A stretch of DNA of 16,787 nucleotides from NCBI GenBank assembly GCA_027415455.1, contig DAIBSV010000022.1, forward strand, positions 1 to 16,787, given 5' to 3'. The stretch is from Nitrospirota bacterium. GTDB taxonomy: Bacteria > Nitrospirota_A > Leptospirillia > Leptospirillales > Leptospirillaceae. Under the pieces are notes generated by a model. The model was given only the letters and a program-made list of their open reading frames with translations. It did no database searches and was not told the DNA's origin. Positions 14,272 through 16,787 of the stretch are shown piece by piece. Both the position numbers and the translations under genes were made by a program. Each line of letters starts with the position of its first letter. Position 1 is the first letter of the stretch.

Positions 14272-14376
14272 TTCGAAAATTGCGGCGGGGCAAAGGCCTC
14301 AAGGATAAGGATCCGGAGAACGAGAAGGAGTAAACAACCCCGGCCTTCAGGCCGGGGTTGTTTACTTGGTTTTTTC
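14272..14376 (+). ncRNA. candidate small RNA of about 105 nt
   Basis: Defined only by the promoter at 14237-14265 and the strong terminator ending near 14376. The 5' two thirds (14272-14330) is purine-rich and looks unstructured, ending in GAACGAGAAGGAG directly before the terminator stem. Such a stretch could pair with ribosome binding sites or bind a translational regulator of the CsrA type, but this is inference. A 17-codon TTG-started frame (14280-14333) is also open but lacks a ribosome binding site. It lies between glmS and a PilZ-sigma-54 regulator. Small RNAs that control glmS exist in enterobacteria (GlmY/GlmZ), but I see no sequence likeness. Confidence 0.4.
14331..14376 (+). terminator. 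strong intrinsic terminator
   Basis: A perfect 15-base stem, TAAACAACCCCGGCC / GGCCGGGGTTGTTTA (14331-14345 and 14350-14364), with loop TTCA, followed on the plus strand by CTTGG and a T run (14371-14375 and nearby). The plus-strand T tract is better than the minus-strand one, so it mainly ends a plus-strand transcript, though it may also stop readthrough from the regulator gene ending at 14464. Confidence 0.85.
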
Positions 14377-14463
14377 TGGAGTTCCGGCCTGTGCCGTCGT
14401 TTTTGACCTCTCCCTTTTGCCCCCGTACCCCGGATTCCCCGGTTTCCGGCCTGACCGATCTTC

Positions 14464-16002
14464 TCAGGGTCCCTCGTCCGGATCCTTCGGAAGGGATGTG
14501 AACTTTCCCGCCAGCTTGTGCTTCTTGATGAAGAGGTAGACGGAGGGTTTGGAGATGTCCAGTTCGTGGGCCACCGCGGCCACGTTCCCGTTGTGCCGGA
14601 CCAGACTCTCCAGGACCACCTCCTTTTCGAAGATCTCCCGGATTTCCTTGAGGGTCGGCTTTCCCTGGGCGCTTTTCTCGAGCGGCAGCCCCACGTCCTC
14701 CTCCCGGATTTCGGGGCCGTCGGCGATGACAGCCGCCCGGTAGATGACGTTGTGGAGCTCCCGGGCGTTTCCCGGCCAGGAATAGCTCTGGAGGGCCGCC
14801 GCCGCGGCCGCCCCGATGGTTTTTTCCGGGAGCTTGTTCGCCTGGCAGATCTTTTTGAGAAAGTATTCCGCCATGGGCAGGATGTCGGAGATCCGGCTCC
14901 GGAGGGGGGGGATCTCGAGGGTGAGGCCGTTGATCCGGTAGTAGAGGTCCTCCCGGAAATGTCCCTTGCGGACCTCCTCGGCCAGGTTCCTGTTGGTGGC
15001 GCAGACCACCCGGGCCTCGAAGGGAAGCTCCCGGGAAGATCCGACCCGGACGAAGGTTCGTTCCTGGAGGACCCGGAGAAGCTTCACCTGGAGCGCCGGC
15101 GACAGCTCCCCGATCTCGTCGAGGAAGAGGGTCCCCTTCCCGGCCGTCTCGAGATAGCCGGCCGCCTGGGCGACCGCCCCGGAAAAGGCCCCCTTTTCAT
15201 GGCCGAAGAAGAGGCTCTCGGCCAGGTCCTGCGGAATCGCCCCGCAGTTGACCGGGACGAAAGGGGCCGCGGGCCGGCCGCCCACCTCGTGGCACAGGCG
15301 CGCGTACATCTCCTTGCCCACTCCCGTCTCTCCCAGGAGCAGGACGGGAAGGCCCGACGGAGCCACCATTCGGAGCTTTCGCACGATCTCCCCGATTTCG
15401 GGGCTTCGGCTGGGAAAGAACCAGTCGGGGAAGCGTATCTCCTCCGTTTTATCGGGTTTTTCCTTGCCGTCGAGGGCGTCGGAGAACCAGTCGATCATGC
15501 CGTCGAAGAACTCGGCGGGAGCGAATTCGATGAAGGAGGACCAGCTGTTCCGGAGGAGGCGCTCCACCACATGGTTGTCGAGCAGGAGGGGGTTCCGGGG
15601 AAACTCCTCCGTGGTCCCGGAGGGGGTGGGTCCGAGGAAGGGAGAGGGCTGGTTGATCTCGAGCATCTTGAGGACGACGGGGTGGTCGGGGGCGAACCGC
15701 AGCAGGAATTCGGCGAACCGCCGGAGGTTCTCCCGTTCGATCCAGTTGAAATGGATCGCGAAGCCGGCCTCGTCTTTTCTGGCGATCAGCCCCCAGGTCT
15801 CGACCGGTTCGATCCCGACGAAGCGCTGGTCCTCCTCCCCGTCGATCCGGAGGCGGACCCATCCCGAAAAATCCACCCGCCGGGCCGGCTCGATAAAGCA
15901 GCCGGTCAGGGAGAGGTTCCTGAGGAGTCCCTTGCGGAATCCGCCGGTCGAACCCCGGAAGAGAACCGAGACATCCAGCGGCAAACGGTCGTATTTTCTC
16001 AC
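14464..16002 (-). CDS. PilZ domain-containing sigma-54-dependent transcriptional activator (second copy)
   Basis: 512 residues, same architecture as the regulator at 6598-7974. Residues 1-100 are a PilZ domain with RKYDR (R2, R6) and NLSLTG (N29, S31, G34). Residues 195-440 are the AAA+ domain: Walker A GETGVGKE (224-231), loop GAFSGA (271-276, with Ser for the usual Thr), Walker B TLFLDE (291-296), FREDLYYRI (349-357). Residues 455-500 are a Fis-type HTH (NVAAVAHELDISKPSVYLFI). The PilZ-to-AAA+ linker is about 50 residues longer than in the other copy but keeps LLRNS and MIDW. The start is a GTG at 16002 with AAAGGA about ten bases upstream; an ATG nearer that site is out of frame. It is divergent from glf, whose sigma-54 promoter lies in the shared intergenic region. 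Confidence 0.92.
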   Translation of the reverse strand: MRKYDRLPLDVSVLFRGSTGGFRKGLLRNLSLTGCFIEPARRVDFSGWVRLRIDGEEDQRFVGIEPVETWGLIARKDEAGFAIHFNWIERENLRRFAEFLLRFAPDHPVVLKMLEINQPSPFLGPTPSGTTEEFPRNPLLLDNHVVERLLRNSWSSFIEFAPAEFFDGMIDWFSDALDGKEKPDKTEEIRFPDWFFPSRSPEIGEIVRKLRMVAPSGLPVLLLGETGVGKEMYARLCHEVGGRPAAPFVPVNCGAIPQDLAESLFFGHEKGAFSGAVAQAAGYLETAGKGTLFLDEIGELSPALQVKLLRVLQERTFVRVGSSRELPFEARVVCATNRNLAEEVRKGHFREDLYYRINGLTLEIPPLRSRISDILPMAEYFLKKICQANKLPEKTIGAAAAAALQSYSWPGNARELHNVIYRAAVIADGPEIREEDVGLPLEKSAQGKPTLKEIREIFEKEVVLESLVRHNGNVAAVAHELDISKPSVYLFIKKHKLAGKFTSLPKDPDEGP

Positions 16003-16082
16003 GGCAACATGGTCCTTTCCCCCTCCCCCGTCTCCGTCGCGGAGCGGGGACCTCGCCTTCGGTCGATCCCATTCGGCTCATC

Positions 16083-16111
16083 ATTATATGTGTTTGATCC
16101 GATCATTTCCA
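16083..16111 (-). promoter_or_regulatory. sigma-70-type promoter of the second PilZ-sigma-54 activator
   Basis: On the minus strand TGGAAA (16111-16106), a 17-base spacer, then a consensus TATAAT (16088-16083). The transcript would start near 16076, about 75 bases before the GTG start at 16002. Confidence 0.6.
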
Positions 16112-16152
16112 GTTAATTACAGCCAGGATTTTTTTGTGCGGCTCAACAAATC

Positions 16153-16168
16153 TGGCCTGGAATTTGCT
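16153..16168 (+). promoter_or_regulatory. sigma-54 promoter of glf
   Basis: TGGCCTGGAATTTGCT, with GG and GC 10 bases apart and a perfect TTGCT -12 element. The -24 element TGGCCTG is less good than in the other two sites of this window. The start point would be near 16179, about 110 bases before the glf ATG. Confidence 0.72.
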
Positions 16169-16206
16169 CTATTGGCTGAAGAAAGCGACAGGCAGTCGGT
16201 GATTCG

Positions 16207-16260
16207 ACCAGGGGAATCAGTCTGTCGTGAAGGTCCGGGCCCCGGGGGATTGGGGCTCCC
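16207..16260 (+). repeat. 54-base direct repeat, copy 1 (glf leader)
   Basis: Identical over all 54 bases to 16734-16787. It lies in the untranslated leader of glf. It contains the palindrome-rich stretch CGGGCCCCGGGGGATTGGGG. Copy spacing is 527 bases. Confidence 0.95.
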
Positions 16261-16288
16261 GGGGTGAAATCCCGATCAAGGAGAAGAG

Positions 16289-16787
16289 ATGTCGGTCGAC
16301 GTGCTGGTGGTGGGAGCGGGGTTTGCGGGATCGGTGGTGGCGGAGCGGATGGCGGCCGCGGGGCGGAAGGTGCTGGTGATGGACCGGCGGGAGCACATCG
16401 GAGGCAACGCCTACGACGAGCCGGACAGCCGGGGGATCCTGATCCACCGGTACGGGCCGCACATCTTCCACACCAATTCGAAGGAGGTCTTCGACTACCT
16501 CTCGCGGTTCACCGGATGGCGGCCCTACGAGCACCGGGTTCTGGCTCAGGTGGAGGGACAGCTCCTGCCGATTCCCATCAACCTCGACACGGTGAACCGG
16601 CTCTACGGGCTCTCCCTCGACGAGGAAGGGCTCAAGGCCTACTTCGAGAAGGTCCGGGACCCCCGGCCCGAGATCCGGACGAGCGAGGACGTGATCGTGA
16701 ACACGGTGGGGTGGGACCTCTACCGGAAATTCTACCAGGGGAATCAGTCTGTCGTGAAGGTCCGGGCCCCGGGGGATTGGGGCTCCC
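16289..16787 (+). CDS. glf: UDP-galactopyranose mutase, N-terminal part (sequence disrupted near the right edge)
   Basis: From the ATG at 16289 (AAGGAG close upstream) the frame runs off the edge. Residues 1-150 match Glf, the FAD enzyme that converts UDP-galactopyranose to UDP-galactofuranose for cell-surface glycans: FAD motif VVGAGFAGS (G9, G11, G14), HIGGNAYDE, and YGPHIFHTN with the conserved histidines, then PIPINLDTVN and GWDLYRKFYQG. Family members continue at this point with a segment like YTRKQWG; here the DNA instead switches, after the shared bases ACCAGGGG, to an exact copy of the glf leader (16207-16260). Residues after about 151 are therefore not Glf. The gene is probably intact in the real genome and broken here by a repeat or assembly join. 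Driven by the sigma-54 promoter at 16153-16168. Confidence 0.88.
   Translation, partial: MSVDVLVVGAGFAGSVVAERMAAAGRKVLVMDRREHIGGNAYDEPDSRGILIHRYGPHIFHTNSKEVFDYLSRFTGWRPYEHRVLAQVEGQLLPIPINLDTVNRLYGLSLDEEGLKAYFEKVRDPRPEIRTSEDVIVNTVGWDLYRKFYQGNQSVVKVRAPGDWGS
16734..16787 (+). repeat. 54-base direct repeat, copy 2 (inside glf, at the window edge)
   Basis: Exact second copy of 16207-16260, ending exactly at the last base available. It replaces glf codons from about residue 149 on. Whether the match continues is not visible; if it does, this is a tandem duplication with a 527-base period. Confidence 0.95.

Noticed and set aside
14280..14333. A 17-codon frame (TTG start) inside the candidate small RNA
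   Set aside because: No ribosome binding site is possible so close to the predicted transcript start; kept only as a remark.
1..16787. CRISPR array, tRNA or rRNA genes
   Set aside because: No regularly spaced repeats and no cloverleaf or rRNA-like conserved stretches were seen.

Overview
This window is GC-rich chromosomal DNA from a Gram-negative bacterium. One gene product has a signal peptide and a beta-barrel-like outer-membrane sequence, and several genes make surface-polysaccharide precursors. The gene style suggests a Nitrospirota organism such as Leptospirillum, but that is a guess: no rRNA or other phylogenetic marker is present. The AT-richer stretch at about 850-2000 looks acquired.

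Layout. Positions 1-2085 are accessory DNA: the 5' part of a transposase gene running off the left edge, a small inverted and deleted second copy of that transposase's start (933-1022), and an mqsRA toxin-antitoxin pair whose toxin gene carries an apparent frameshift in an A7 tract right after its start codon. Positions 2086-6268 are housekeeping genes on the minus strand: purU (with a roughly 300-base structured leader ending in its own terminator), a PlsC-like acyltransferase, an outer-membrane protein and hisC, the last three probably one operon. Positions 6598-7974 hold a PilZ-AAA+-HTH sigma-54 activator on the plus strand. Positions 8016-13813 are minus-strand nucleotide-sugar genes: a UDP-hexose 4-epimerase, a conserved-looking unknown protein, a truncated Uma2-family gene, a WbpA-type UDP-sugar dehydrogenase and glmS. 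Positions 14464-16002 hold a second PilZ-sigma-54 activator, and from 16289 a UDP-galactopyranose mutase gene (glf) runs off the right edge.

How it fits together. I find three good sigma-54 (-24/-12) promoters, in front of glmS, in front of the unknown gene plus epimerase, and in front of glf. The window also has two sigma-54 activators, each with an N-terminal PilZ domain that keeps the RxxxR and (D/N)xSxxG cyclic-di-GMP-binding motifs. The simplest reading is a c-di-GMP-responsive sigma-54 circuit that turns on precursor supply for an exopolysaccharide containing GlcNAc/GalNAc-derived uronic acid and galactofuranose. That link is inference, but promoters and motifs are directly visible.

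Other points of interest are an orphan promoter plus strong terminator at 14237-14376 (candidate small RNA of about 105 nt), and a 54-base exact direct repeat (16207-16260 and 16734-16787) that breaks glf at the right edge and may be an assembly artefact.
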